Of a stretch of 24,786 nt of DNA, positions 1-8,403 are shown piece after piece. The stretch spans positions 1-24,786 of the IMG/VR virus record IMGVR_UViG_3300044800_000031; one strand, given 5' to 3'. A program made the position numbers and the translations under genes. The notes beneath the pieces were generated by a model. That model worked only from the letters and a program-made list of their open reading frames with translations, was not told where the DNA came from and searched no databases. Source of the DNA: a virus. Each line of letters starts with the position of its first letter. Positions within the stretch are counted from its first letter, which is position 1.

Positions 1-639
1 TCCGGCGCACAGCCAGTTGGTGGGATTGACGATGTTGGCGCCGACAGCCGACAGGGCGCGGCTCGTCGCCGTAATCCCGCCAAGCACGACCTTGCCGACA
101 AGGCAGATTGTCCCGTCCTTCATGACAATCGACGACTTCCCGCTCGGGTCCGTGATCATCACCTGCTCTTTGGTCATCTCGAACAGGGCGCCGAATGCCG
201 CGATCTGGATCTTGTCGTTCTTGCCGTCCAGCGTGAGCAGCATGTTGTGCCCGTCGCTGTCCTTCGTCATGGCCGCGATGTTGCGCGTTGCCTTGCACTG
301 GACCTGCGCGCTCGCCGCCGGGTCGGTCGAGTGCAGGGCCGTGTCGCCGGGCTTCAGCTTGCCCACCACCGAGGCGCACCGGCCATCACGCCCGCCCACA
401 ATCACGCCGTCCGTGTTGCCACAGTTGCGCGAGATGACGCCCTCGGCATGTCCCGCGTCGTCCGCCGGGTAGGGGAGCGCCGTCACGCCTAGGCACATGG
501 CCGAATCGACCGCGCCGAACTCCTCCACGTCGGTCGTGCCGACCTCGGCGCTCAGCGGCACGGTCGCGCGAATGAGCGGGAGATTGGTCTTGGGGTCCAG
601 CGTCGGCGCGTCGAGCGTGACGATTTCGAGTGCACTCAT
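1..639 (-). CDS. Baseplate spike / gp45 (gpV)-like protein, 3' end outside window
   Basis: Open frame of 213 codons starting at ATG 639 and running off the left edge without a stop. A GAGGAG ribosome site lies six bases before the ATG. The product is rich in short beta-strand repeats with Gly, Asp and Thr (for example GKLKPGDTALHS and ITDPSGKSSIVMKDG), as in the beta-helical central spike proteins of contractile tails (Mu gp45, P2 gpV). The family forms the trimeric spike under the tail tube that meets the cell envelope. It follows the gpD/gp44-like hub gene by ten bases, the same order as Mu gp44-gp45. The missing C-terminus would hold the tip. Identification rests on repeat character plus synteny; the exact family is inferred. 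Confidence 0.72.
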   Translation of the reverse strand, partial: MSALEIVTLDAPTLDPKTNLPLIRATVPLSAEVGTTDVEEFGAVDSAMCLGVTALPYPADDAGHAEGVISRNCGNTDGVIVGGRDGRCASVVGKLKPGDTALHSTDPAASAQVQCKATRNIAAMTKDSDGHNMLLTLDGKNDKIQIAAFGALFEMTKEQVMITDPSGKSSIVMKDGTICLVGKVVLGGITATSRALSAVGANIVNPTNWLCAG

Positions 640-649
640 GACCCACTCC

Positions 650-1987
650 TCAAACGATGAACGTGTAGGGACGCCAGCACACAAGCGTCGTGCGGGCCGC
701 CCCGTTCTCCACCTGCTCGAATGCCCGCCCCTCAATCCACAGCCGCTCGTTCACGCCCGTGATCTCGTCCGCCACCGTGATCATCGTGTTGGGCGTGTAG
801 AACGCGCCGGTCACGGGGTCGCAGTGCCCCCGCACCACCACCTCGTAGTGCAGCGTGTTCTTGAGCCGCTCGCTCATGAGCCTGAGGCACACCTTGTCGA
901 GTTGCGCCTTGCTCTTGCTATCGGTGTCGCGATGGTAGAGTAGGCGGTACAGCTTGTAGCCAGTCTTCGGCGGGTCCGTCGGCTTGATGCGGCCCGCGTG
1001 CACCAGGTCGAACTTCGACGATAGCCGCACGTCGAACTCGTGCACACTCTCCTCGCTGTTGCCCGAGTCCTGCGCTTCGATCTTGATGCTGGCGGCCGCG
1101 AGGGTCGCGAGGCTAATCCGCTTGACCCACGCGGTAGCGGAGGCAACGTCGGCGTTTACCTGGGCCGCCGACTCTTTGACCGCGTTGGCCAGGCCCGGCC
1201 ACTTGACCTCCGCGACGGTCGGTTCCTTGGGCGTGCCGCTTGCACCAGACTTGCCGACCACGAGCAGGTGGGTCGGGAACGTGGACAGATCGCGCCGGGC
1301 CGTGGCGCTCAAGATCGTGTTGCGCTCGCCGGGCGCTTGCTTGAGCTTGCGCACCAGCGTGTAGGCCGACTCCTGCATGTAGTCGGGCTCGGACAGCATG
1401 ACGGCGCCCCGGTGGTCGGCGCACTGGATCGTGACACCCTGGCGCGCGGCCAGCCTGTTGCAGAAGTCCCAAATCGTTTCGTTCGGGTGGACCTTCCAGT
1501 CCTCCAACTTGTTCTTGCGCCGGCTGCTGCTCGACTTCTTGCCCTTGATGCGAAACCCGCTGCGGATCTCGCGCATGCCGGCGTCCGCCTCGTCCACCAC
1601 CTCGGTCACGCCGATGGGGCCGCACGCGAGTTTGAGCGCGTCCTCTAGCGATTGCTCTTCCTTGACCTTGAGCGTCGGGTCGGCCGAGCAGGTGACGAGG
1701 TCGCTCAGGTAGTCGCGGCCCGAGCACACGACGGTCGAATCGTCGCGCCGCTCCGTCACCTCGATGCGGCCGAGTAGCTGCGAGTGCCCGTCGATGAACA
1801 GCTCGACCGGCTGGAGCTCCAAACCGTCGACCGTGTCGCGGTCGAAGTCCGCGATGGTGAAACTGAAGCCGTCGGTCGAGGTCGTGTAGTTCGACTCGAT
1901 CTTGTAGCTCTTGACACGATCGGTCTTGACGCCGATCGCCTCGAACGCGACGGCGAATAGCTGGCGCTCGCCCTGGTCAGCGGACAT
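650..1987 (-). CDS. Baseplate hub protein, gpD / Mu gp44-like
   Basis: 445 residues from ATG 1987. The family makes the trimeric hub joining tail tube and spike (P2 gpD, Mu gp44, T4 gp27). The N-terminal part (about 30-100) has the usual hub pattern of strands and a stretch about ligand or vector direction, including FSFTIADFD and VELFIDG, then VVCSGRDYLSDLV, a typical position for the conserved R-D-x-x-x-D-L motif. The middle (about 180-200) has NETIWDFCNRLAARQG, matching the LysM-like 'tvwd..raLA...G' segment of the family. A Ser/Lys/Arg-rich loop lies just before it. The C-terminus ends GRAFEQVENGAARTTL, a common family ending. The 5' end overlaps the preceding LysM gene by 11 bases, suggesting translational coupling. 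Confidence 0.82.
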   Translation of the reverse strand: MSADQGERQLFAVAFEAIGVKTDRVKSYKIESNYTTSTDGFSFTIADFDRDTVDGLELQPVELFIDGHSQLLGRIEVTERRDDSTVVCSGRDYLSDLVTCSADPTLKVKEEQSLEDALKLACGPIGVTEVVDEADAGMREIRSGFRIKGKKSSSSRRKNKLEDWKVHPNETIWDFCNRLAARQGVTIQCADHRGAVMLSEPDYMQESAYTLVRKLKQAPGERNTILSATARRDLSTFPTHLLVVGKSGASGTPKEPTVAEVKWPGLANAVKESAAQVNADVASATAWVKRISLATLAAASIKIEAQDSGNSEESVHEFDVRLSSKFDLVHAGRIKPTDPPKTGYKLYRLLYHRDTDSKSKAQLDKVCLRLMSERLKNTLHYEVVVRGHCDPVTGAFYTPNTMITVADEITGVNERLWIEGRAFEQVENGAARTTLVCWRPYTFIV

Positions 1988-2864
1988 AGAAGTAGACCGT
2001 GGTCCCGGGCGGTACCGCGGGCGTCATGGCGAGCATGGGATTGAGCGCCAGAAACGCGCCAACCGTCATGCCGAACTGGCTAGCCAACGCGCTGATGGTC
2101 GACGCGGCGCCGAGCGTCACTTGCCCGATCTTCTTGCCGGGGCTGCCCACCTTCATCGCGAGCTGTACCGCAGCATCCTTCAATCGGATTGCACTTTGGC
2201 GCACCGGCCACGCCATCGGGTCTTGCAGCCGGTCGAGGGCGGCAATCGTCTTGTCGATTTTCGCGGCGGCGCCCGCCATCGCTGCGCCGAACTTCCCGGC
2301 CTCGAACTCGGCCATGCGCTCAAGAGAGTCGGCGAGCAGGAACGGGTCGATGGTCGGCTCGGGCGATTCCTCCTGCCCCCAGTTCACCTTCGACACGGCC
2401 TTGTCGAGCGCGCCGGATTCGTCGGTCGCCGTGTGGATGTTGATCGTAACCGGTTCGTCGGTGGCGTCGTCGTCGGGCGCGTACTTGAAATCGACCTTTA
2501 CGTCGACGCCGTCGCGTAGCGCCGTGTCGATGTCGTGCGACCACGACGTACACTTCGCGCGGAACGGCCCCAGCACCGGGTCTACAAGGTCGCCGGTCGT
2601 ACGGTCGCGGCAGGCCGTCAAGAACTTGGCAAGCGTATCGGTGAAGAGGTGCTTGTACGGTCCTTTCGCGACGCCCTCACGGAAAGGGATGTCGTACGAA
2701 AAGACCCAGTTCTCCAGGCCCGTCGCTTCGATGAGCTGCTTGTCGCGGTAGATGTAGCGATGCTCAGCTTCGCCCGACGCAAATCTCGCGGTACCGTGGC
2801 GCGCCGGCACGAGGATGTCGCGCCAGGATAGCCCGGGGAGGTCAGCGAGGAGGTCGGTGGACAT
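1977..2864 (-). CDS. DNA circularisation N-like tail/baseplate protein with C-terminal LysM-like segment
   Basis: 295 residues from ATG 2864. The first about 125 residues match the pattern of the DNA_circ_N family (Mu gpN): a start around LSWRDILVPARHGTARF, a central 'ENWVFSYDIPFREGVAKG' segment, then LLTA-type helix and DLVDPVLGPFRAKC, followed by acidic strands. Mu gpN is a baseplate-associated tail protein despite its historic name. The middle is helical. The last about 50 residues read as a LysM-like module (ISALASQFGMTVGAFLALNP, then VPPGTTVYFY), which may bind peptidoglycan or act as a connector to the hub. The start codon shares one base with the tape-measure stop. Family assignment is by remembered pattern, not a search. 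Confidence 0.75.
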   Translation of the reverse strand: MSTDLLADLPGLSWRDILVPARHGTARFASGEAEHRYIYRDKQLIEATGLENWVFSYDIPFREGVAKGPYKHLFTDTLAKFLTACRDRTTGDLVDPVLGPFRAKCTSWSHDIDTALRDGVDVKVDFKYAPDDDATDEPVTINIHTATDESGALDKAVSKVNWGQEESPEPTIDPFLLADSLERMAEFEAGKFGAAMAGAAAKIDKTIAALDRLQDPMAWPVRQSAIRLKDAAVQLAMKVGSPGKKIGQVTLGAASTISALASQFGMTVGAFLALNPMLAMTPAVPPGTTVYFYVR

Positions 2865-5101
2865 TAGCGGTTCGTCGTCGGGCTAGTGCTCGGGCGAGTG
2901 AGCGACGGGAGCATGCCGAACAGGGCGCCGCCTCCGAGATTGCCACCAGCAGCCACGAGTGCGGCGGCAGCGGCATTGAGGGCAGCGGCAGCGGCCTGTA
3001 ATTCCTTGCCGCCTTCGACCTTCTGTCCTTGCCCGCCCGGCAGCTTGCCGGCCAGACCCGAGGCGAATCCGCCTTTGAGCATCGACGGATCTTCGACCAG
3101 GCCGAGCATTCGCGCGATCGGGATGATCGGGCTGGCGTTCTCGTTCATGCTGCGAATGGCGCGCGCCTTCGTAACATCGGACACCGCACCCTTCGCAGCG
3201 ATGTCAGCGTCGGCCTGCGAGTTGATGTCGGACTGTCGCCCGTATTCGTTCTTGATGGCGAATCCGCTAGCTATGAGAGCGAGCACACCAGTGCCAATCA
3301 GCCCAGCCGGGCGTCCCTTGCCACCACCCGCCCCCATGACCGGGTTGGTGCCGGCCGCGATGCTCTTGACGGCTGAGGCCCACTTCTCGCCGATGGCGGC
3401 CGCGGCAATCTCCTTGACGATGTATCCACCGACGAGTATGCCGATCCCGCTGAACGGGTTGGCAATGAAGAACGTGGCGACACTGGCGACCGCATCGGCC
3501 AACTTGCCAATGCTCGGCGTGAGTTTCTCAAGCTTGGGGATCAGCTTTTCGACCACCGGCAACAGGGCCGACCCTAGCGTCTCCTCCAGCTTGTTCATCG
3601 CGACGTCGAGCTTGCCCTGGTCGGTCGTGCGCACGGCCGTCGCGGCTGCCCCCACCTCGCCCTCCTCGAACTGGGCGCCGAGCCCGCTCTTGCGCAACGC
3701 CTCGTGCAGTCCTGCTCTCCCGGCTGCCGCACCTGCCGCCCCGCCACCGGCCGCGGTAGAGGCATCCATGTACGCCTTGCGCAACGGCTCCGCCATCATC
3801 ATGCCGCGCTTGCCAAACACTTCGCCCCATGGGCGAATGTCGCCGCCCGTCGCACTGATGAAACTCGCCATCGTCTCGATCGGTCCTTCCTTCAGGCCGA
3901 CCGCTACCTTCTTGCCGTTGGGGCCGATTCCGTACTCGAATGGGTCGATTCCGTACTTGCTCAGAATGGCCTTGCTGTTCTTGGCCTTCTCGATGATCTC
4001 GGCCTTCATCGTCTTGAGCGCGTGCATGGCGACGCCAGGATCTCCGCCGGCCTCCGTGCCGGTGCTCAGCTGCATCATGGCGCCCACTTCGCCCAGGTTC
4101 TTGATGAGGTCGCCACCGCCGAAGCCGCGCGCTGCCCCCAGCATGGGGCCCACGAGCTGCGGCAGGAGCTTGGGGTCGATGGCGCCGGCTTTCGACTGAG
4201 CGAATAGCTGGTCGAGCACCTTGCGCGTCATGTCGGCCGGGTCCTTGATGCTCGGGTCCTTGCCGAGCGTCGACAGCACCATGCCGGCCATGCCGCCCAC
4301 GTCGCCCATCTCGGCTCCCTGTCCCTGGGCCAAGTCGGCCGCATGCGACATGAGTGCCACGCCCCCCTTGATGTCGCCGCTCTTGACCTGGACTGCGCGC
4401 AGGAACTCAAGCATCGGGCCCTTGCCCATGCCCGTGCGCGTGCCCTCGATCTCCGCCGAGCGCTGGATCATGCTGACGACCTGGCTGCGGCTCATGCCCC
4501 TGGTCGCGTCGGTGCCCATCGCCATGTTGGCCAGCACGGTCGCGTTGACCTCGGCCTTCATCTTCTTCTGGATGGCGTCTGCGGCAGCGATTCCGCCCAC
4601 GAGCCCCACGCCCAGCCCCACGGCCGAACCCACGGCGCCCAGCCCCGACACGACGCCACTGCCGGCCGCCCCGAAAATGGTCTTGCGGAACTGCTGTTGC
4701 CGGCGCATCTGCGCATGCGCCTCGGACTGCAGCTTGCGCTCGGCTACCCGCTCGGTGCGCAGCTGCTCCTTGATGCGGTAGTCCGCGCTCTTGGTGTGGA
4801 GCTGCTGCCAGTGCCGGTCCTCGGCGACTTTGGAGCGAGCCATCGCGCGGCGCTCGGCCTCGGCAATGCGTGCCGCGGACTTCTCAGCAGCGACGATGGC
4901 GTTGCGCTCGTGAGTGACGCCGCCGCGGGCTAACGTACCGGGGCCAGCCTTGCCGCCCGTCCCGCCCACGCTGCGGCCCGTTTGCGCTGCCGTTCGCTCG
5001 ATCGCCCTCGCGGTCGCGACGAACCTGGCCTCGATGCCGGCGAGCGCACGGAAGACGATTTCCTGGCCCGTGACGGCGAAGTCGTACTGAAGTAGCGCCA
5101 T
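2864..5101 (-). CDS. Tail tape measure protein
   Basis: 745 residues from ATG 5101, the longest gene in the window. Tape measure proteins set tail length and are released on infection. The N-terminus is helical and charged (about 60-140, rich in Ala, Arg, Glu and Lys, likely coiled coil). Hydrophobic glycine-rich stretches lie at about 142-180, 545-577 and 603-620, as expected for the membrane-inserting parts of the family. The body alternates Gly/Met-rich helices. The C-terminus ends in an Ala-rich helix and a Pro/Ser/Thr tail. It sits between the probable chaperone gene (4-base gap) and the gpN-like gene, the standard Mu-type order. An AAGGA site precedes the ATG by eight bases. Tail length scales with this gene, so a fairly short contractile tail is expected. 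Confidence 0.88.
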   Translation of the reverse strand: MALLQYDFAVTGQEIVFRALAGIEARFVATARAIERTAAQTGRSVGGTGGKAGPGTLARGGVTHERNAIVAAEKSAARIAEAERRAMARSKVAEDRHWQQLHTKSADYRIKEQLRTERVAERKLQSEAHAQMRRQQQFRKTIFGAAGSGVVSGLGAVGSAVGLGVGLVGGIAAADAIQKKMKAEVNATVLANMAMGTDATRGMSRSQVVSMIQRSAEIEGTRTGMGKGPMLEFLRAVQVKSGDIKGGVALMSHAADLAQGQGAEMGDVGGMAGMVLSTLGKDPSIKDPADMTRKVLDQLFAQSKAGAIDPKLLPQLVGPMLGAARGFGGGDLIKNLGEVGAMMQLSTGTEAGGDPGVAMHALKTMKAEIIEKAKNSKAILSKYGIDPFEYGIGPNGKKVAVGLKEGPIETMASFISATGGDIRPWGEVFGKRGMMMAEPLRKAYMDASTAAGGGAAGAAAGRAGLHEALRKSGLGAQFEEGEVGAAATAVRTTDQGKLDVAMNKLEETLGSALLPVVEKLIPKLEKLTPSIGKLADAVASVATFFIANPFSGIGILVGGYIVKEIAAAAIGEKWASAVKSIAAGTNPVMGAGGGKGRPAGLIGTGVLALIASGFAIKNEYGRQSDINSQADADIAAKGAVSDVTKARAIRSMNENASPIIPIARMLGLVEDPSMLKGGFASGLAGKLPGGQGQKVEGGKELQAAAAALNAAAAALVAAGGNLGGGALFGMLPSLTRPSTSPTTNR

Positions 5102-5105
5102 GACG

Positions 5106-5981
5106 TCAGTCCTTGCGCAGTTCCTTGGCGAGTTCGAGCGCCTGCGCCATGGTCAGCGGCTCCAACGGGATGGGCGACAGCACGGGCGGCAAGTCGGCTA
5201 CCGGCTCGTCCGGCGCGTCATCGTCCTTTGGTGGCAATCCAAGGGCCTGCGTCACGGTAGAGTCGACAGCTGGCCACCCACGCGAGGATGTGCCAATCCC
5301 CCAGTCTTCGAGGAGCGACTTCAAAGTATCGGGCAAGGTCGATTGTAGGGACGCGAGGATCGCGGATAAGGAATAGGCCCGCCGCGCCAATCCAAGAGTA
5401 AGCGTCGCCAATTCCGGCAAGGCGACTCCCACTAAAGGGTTGGCGCTCGCCCCCTCGGTCAAGCGCTGGATCCAGGCCGTTCGCTCGGCATCGTCTGGCA
5501 GGCCGGTGTAGTGTGGGCCGTAGCGATGCTGCGTCAGCACGTAGGCCGACATGAGCGCGTTGACCTCGTCGGCGCTGAGCTTGCCCACGTCCTCTGGCGT
5601 GGCGAACCATCGGATGTACCGTAGCGCGCCCGTCGCCTCGCTACCCTCGATCGGCTTCTCGCTGCAGGCCGACAGCGCGATCACCTCCTGCGCAATGCGA
5701 TCGGCCAGCACCTCGCGAGACGCGGCGCCCGCCTTCGCGTCCTTGCTGACCTTGCGCTGCGCTAGCCATTCCTCGCCGCGCAACCTGGCGTTGTGGTGCT
5801 CGTCGAGCGGCAGCACCATCATGCGGACCTTGGCGTCCACACCACGTCGCGGAAAGTCGAACACCTCGCTTGGCGCCGGCGTCTCCAGGAACTTGCGGAA
5901 CAGCGCGCCTGCCGACACGTCTACCGGTGGCCCGCGTCGCCCCATTTCCTCGGCCAACCGCTCGTCACTCGGAGTCTGCAT
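5106..5981 (-). CDS. Putative tail assembly chaperone
   Basis: 291 residues from ATG 5981, with a GGAGGG site overlapping the stop of the gene before it. No motif is recognised with certainty. The assignment comes from position: it lies directly before the tape measure gene, where tail assembly chaperones sit in long-tailed phages. The protein is mostly helical and acidic, has few Cys residues, and ends in a Pro-rich linker and a Lys/Glu helix. Between about 5218 and 5450 a second frame (minus one) stays open and the G/C preference at third codon positions drops, which could reflect the programmed frameshift common in these genes or only dual-frame chance. It is longer than most such chaperones. 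An alternative is a tail protein of unknown role. Confidence 0.5.
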   Translation of the reverse strand: MQTPSDERLAEEMGRRGPPVDVSAGALFRKFLETPAPSEVFDFPRRGVDAKVRMMVLPLDEHHNARLRGEEWLAQRKVSKDAKAGAASREVLADRIAQEVIALSACSEKPIEGSEATGALRYIRWFATPEDVGKLSADEVNALMSAYVLTQHRYGPHYTGLPDDAERTAWIQRLTEGASANPLVGVALPELATLTLGLARRAYSLSAILASLQSTLPDTLKSLLEDWGIGTSSRGWPAVDSTVTQALGLPPKDDDAPDEPVADLPPVLSPIPLEPLTMAQALELAKELRKD

Positions 5982-5986
5982 CGCCC

Positions 5987-6337
5987 CTACCCTCCAATCT
6001 CATGCTCGCTCACGGGCACGCCGTAAGCCGCACGAATGCCGCCCAGTATCGCCGCGTGCCGTTTGAGCGCGCCCGGCCTACACTCGGCCGCGTGAAGCTC
6101 GGCGCCGTCCAGCACCCACGACAGGATGATACCCCACTTGTCGGGCCGTTGCGCCGCATCGAGTGAGCCGCGCGACCACGCGCACTGGTACTCGCGGCAC
6201 TCTGCCATGCGCTTGCTGTGGATGCCGCACCCGAGCTTGGTCAGGTGCTCACACGTCACGCCGCGCGGCTTGTCGAACGTCATGCACGCCATCCACGTGC
6301 AGCACTCGCGGCAGGCGCCGCATTGTCGATCCGCCAT
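5987..6337 (-). CDS. YkgJ-like cysteine-cluster protein
   Basis: 116 residues from ATG 6337, AGAGG upstream. The N-terminus carries a dense Cys pattern: residues 6, 9, 12, 13, 18, 29, 37, 47 and 52, with CGACRECC at 6-13, GCGIH at 36-40 and ECREYQCAW at 46-54. This is the layout of the YkgJ / CxxCxxCC family, thought to bind zinc or an iron-sulfur cluster; no firm biochemical role is known. Stand-alone YkgJ-like genes occur in other phages, but its place here, between tail tube and the putative tail chaperone, is unusual. It ends five bases before the next start and shares the operon. Whether it is a virion part, an assembly factor or a moron gene cannot be told from sequence. Confidence 0.8.
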   Translation of the reverse strand: MADRQCGACRECCTWMACMTFDKPRGVTCEHLTKLGCGIHSKRMAECREYQCAWSRGSLDAAQRPDKWGIILSWVLDGAELHAAECRPGALKRHAAILGGIRAAYGVPVSEHEIGG

Positions 6338-6453
6338 TCGCCCAACCTCTTAGCCAAAAGCCCCACGAGCAGCAGCGCGACGGCGCCGCCCGTGGGGCCT
6401 TGGTGCTGTGCTACCCAGCCGATCAGCTCATCGCGCTCGGCTCGCCTTCCCAT
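6280..6453 (-). CDS. Possible small membrane protein overlapping tail tube end
   Basis: 57 residues from ATG 6453, in a different frame from both neighbours: it overlaps the tail tube end by 31 bases and the YkgJ-like start by 58 bases. It would otherwise leave 85 bases empty. The middle is one hydrophobic helix (GGAVALLLVGLLAKRLG) with a charged N-terminus, compatible with one membrane segment. No clear ribosome site precedes the ATG. It could be a tiny membrane or holin-like protein, part of a frameshift product, or a chance frame. I see no homologue that I recognise. Confidence 0.33.
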   Translation of the reverse strand: MGRRAERDELIGWVAQHQGPTGGAVALLLVGLLAKRLGEWRIDNAAPAASAARGWRA

Positions 6454-6791
6454 TCGACGTTGATCTCGGCCGCGGCGTTGACGCTCTGGCCGAGGTCGCA
6501 GGTGATGATCTTGCCAGTGCCGAGATACGACACGGCGCCGGCGCCAATCTGCATGGTGCAGTAGGCGTGCGTCATGCAGAGCTGCTGGAACGGCGCCTCT
6601 GTGCCGGCCTGCGGGACGGCGCACTTGAGCGTGATGCCCGTCTCACCGGGGCCCGGCGAGAAGCCGACGAGTCCCTCGAGCGTCACGACCTTCTGCTCGC
6701 CGCTCGCGAAGTGTAGCCGGATCTCGATGACCTCGGTGAGGTACTGGCTGTTGAAGAAGACTGGTAGCTTTGCATGGTCCTGGAGAGCCAT
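6423..6791 (-). CDS. Tail tube protein (Mu gpM-like)
   Basis: 122 residues from ATG 6791. Size and position directly after the sheath gene match the tail tube protein of contractile tails (Mu gpM is about the same length). It is a compact beta protein with alternating strands, such as EIRLHFASGEQKVVTLEGLV near 23-42 and KIITCDLGQSVNAAAEINVEW near the end, and begins with the short hydrophilic arm of tube proteins. Hexameric rings of this protein would stack inside the sheath. The gap to the sheath stop is 27 bases, so both are probably on one message at high level. Confidence 0.82.
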   Translation of the reverse strand: MALQDHAKLPVFFNSQYLTEVIEIRLHFASGEQKVVTLEGLVGFSPGPGETGITLKCAVPQAGTEAPFQQLCMTHAYCTMQIGAGAVSYLGTGKIITCDLGQSVNAAAEINVEWEGEPSAMS

Positions 6792-6818
6792 AGCTTATGC
6801 CCTTTCGGTGCGGCCGGC

Positions 6819-8399
6819 TCAGCCGGACGACGACTCGGCGATCTGGAACGTGACCTGATGCAGCAAGTCGATCGCGTACAGGTTGTAGGCCGTCTCGATT
6901 CGGCCCGCGTTGCTCGGGTCGATCTCGCAGTAGAGCGACGCCATCGTGTCGGCGATGTTCTTCAACAGGCCCGCGTTGTAGTCGCGCGTGATGCCGTCGC
7001 GCAGGAACGGCTGGAAGTTCCAAGGCGTCACGACGTTGGGCGCAAGCTTTTGGTTCGTGTTGACCTTGCCGGTCGGCAGCTTCTCGTCGGGTCGCAGCTT
7101 CTTGGCCCGGTAGCTCAGCCCGTAGTTGAGCAGTTGCGTGTCCGTGTGGAAGTCGCACACGCTCACGCGGTGGAACTCGACCACGCGGAAGTCGTCGAGC
7201 GTGCCGCCCGCCGCTTTGCTTCGGGTCGTGCACGCCATCACCACATACGAGCCCGAGTCGTTCGACGCGATCGCCGTGATGCCGTCGGTGATCGCGTCGT
7301 TCAAGTCGTTGCCGTCGGGCCAATCGCTGGTCGAGGCCGCCGCCTTGATGAGCCAGTTGCACGACTGGTCGCCGTTGTAGAGGTCGAAGTTGAACGCCGC
7401 GTCGATCTCGGTCTTGGCTTGCAGCGCGGCCGACCAGTTGGACGCGATCTCGGCCGGGTCGTGCTCGCTGTTCTTCTGCCACGCCATCGTCATGCGCTCG
7501 TAGTTCAGCGCGTTCGAGATGGTGGTGGCGGACGCGAGGATCTGCACGTTGGCAAACACGCCGACGCTTCGGAGCCCCGGGTTCGGCGCCGACTTGTTGA
7601 CGACGTGGGTCTTGAGCGGGGTCAAGTCGGCCGTCTGCGTCAGGCTCGACACGATGAAGTAGCGTCGCGTCGCATTGATAGCGGCGAGCGCGGCCGTGAA
7701 GCCTGCCACCTCGGTCACGGCGCCGTCTGTGCCCGCCACACCGGGGGCAAGCCCAAGGGCCGCCGCGCTGTACGCCACGGTCACGCCGATGCCTGCCGTC
7801 AGGGTGCCGGCCCGCATGCGCAACGCGCTGATGGTCGCGGTACCCTGCGACGCACCCAAACACTTGGCCGTGAGCGTGACGACGCCACCGGCGTTGACCG
7901 CCGCGAGCGGTAGCCACGTCTTCGCGTTGATGGCGGCCGCGATGTCGTCCCCGAGCGTGGTGGGCGTGTGCGTGATCTTGATCCCGCAGGACCAATACTC
8001 GCCGCAAACCCACCCCTCGACCGAGCCGGTACCCGTGGGCGTGCCGCCGCCCATCGTGACGGTAATGACGCCCGTGGCCGCCACGGCGCCCGCGCCACTC
8101 GACGGCAGGTAGGGTAGGGCGTAGTGCTTGGCGTGCGGATTGGCCATGATGCCGAGCCGCAGGGAGCGATGAAGGGGCGCGCCGGCCCCAGCGCCGAGCA
8201 CGGCCTCGCCCTCGTTCTTGATCGGGCCGTACAGCGTGGCGGCGGCCCAAGAGCCGCTCGCCGCGAGCTTGGGCATGCAGTGGACGATCGTGCGGATGCC
8301 CGCGCTCGCGCTCGACGGGCCCTGGCCGAACAGGATCTCGGCATAGCCGCCCGGTAGACGCCACGAGCTGGGGATGCCCGTGATTGGCTTGAGTGCCAT
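6819..8399 (-). CDS. Contractile tail sheath protein (Mu gpL-like)
   Basis: 526 residues from ATG 8399 with GGAG nine bases before it. The N-terminus (MALKPITGIPSSWRLPG ... EILFGQG) and the early hydrophobic core fit Mu-type sheath proteins. A beta-rich insert at about 100-230 with GTPTGTGSVEGWVCG, then DDIAAAINAKTWLPLAA and VTLTAKCLG, matches the outer domain of Mu gpL. The C-terminal part has RVSVCDFHTDTQLLNYGLSY followed by a long region ending LYAIDLLHQVTFQIAE, the usual end where sheath subunits mesh. It contracts to drive the tube through the envelope, making this a myovirus. A different minus-strand frame (6643-8364) is even longer but is Arg/His-rich and not coding. Confidence 0.9.
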   Translation of the reverse strand: MALKPITGIPSSWRLPGGYAEILFGQGPSSASAGIRTIVHCMPKLAASGSWAAATLYGPIKNEGEAVLGAGAGAPLHRSLRLGIMANPHAKHYALPYLPSSGAGAVAATGVITVTMGGGTPTGTGSVEGWVCGEYWSCGIKITHTPTTLGDDIAAAINAKTWLPLAAVNAGGVVTLTAKCLGASQGTATISALRMRAGTLTAGIGVTVAYSAAALGLAPGVAGTDGAVTEVAGFTAALAAINATRRYFIVSSLTQTADLTPLKTHVVNKSAPNPGLRSVGVFANVQILASATTISNALNYERMTMAWQKNSEHDPAEIASNWSAALQAKTEIDAAFNFDLYNGDQSCNWLIKAAASTSDWPDGNDLNDAITDGITAIASNDSGSYVVMACTTRSKAAGGTLDDFRVVEFHRVSVCDFHTDTQLLNYGLSYRAKKLRPDEKLPTGKVNTNQKLAPNVVTPWNFQPFLRDGITRDYNAGLLKNIADTMASLYCEIDPSNAGRIETAYNLYAIDLLHQVTFQIAESSSG

Positions 8400-8403
8400 G
8401 GTG

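Noticed and set aside
2886-4199. 437-codon open frame on the plus strand opposite the tape measure gene
   Set aside because: It is the antisense of a clear gene; its composition (Pro, Ala, Ser, Met-rich) and lack of motifs are typical of shadows in GC-rich DNA.
6643-8364. 573-codon minus-strand frame longer than the sheath gene it covers
   Set aside because: The product is dominated by Arg, His and Gly with no fold-like pattern, whereas the 6819-8399 frame has clear sheath features and a ribosome site.
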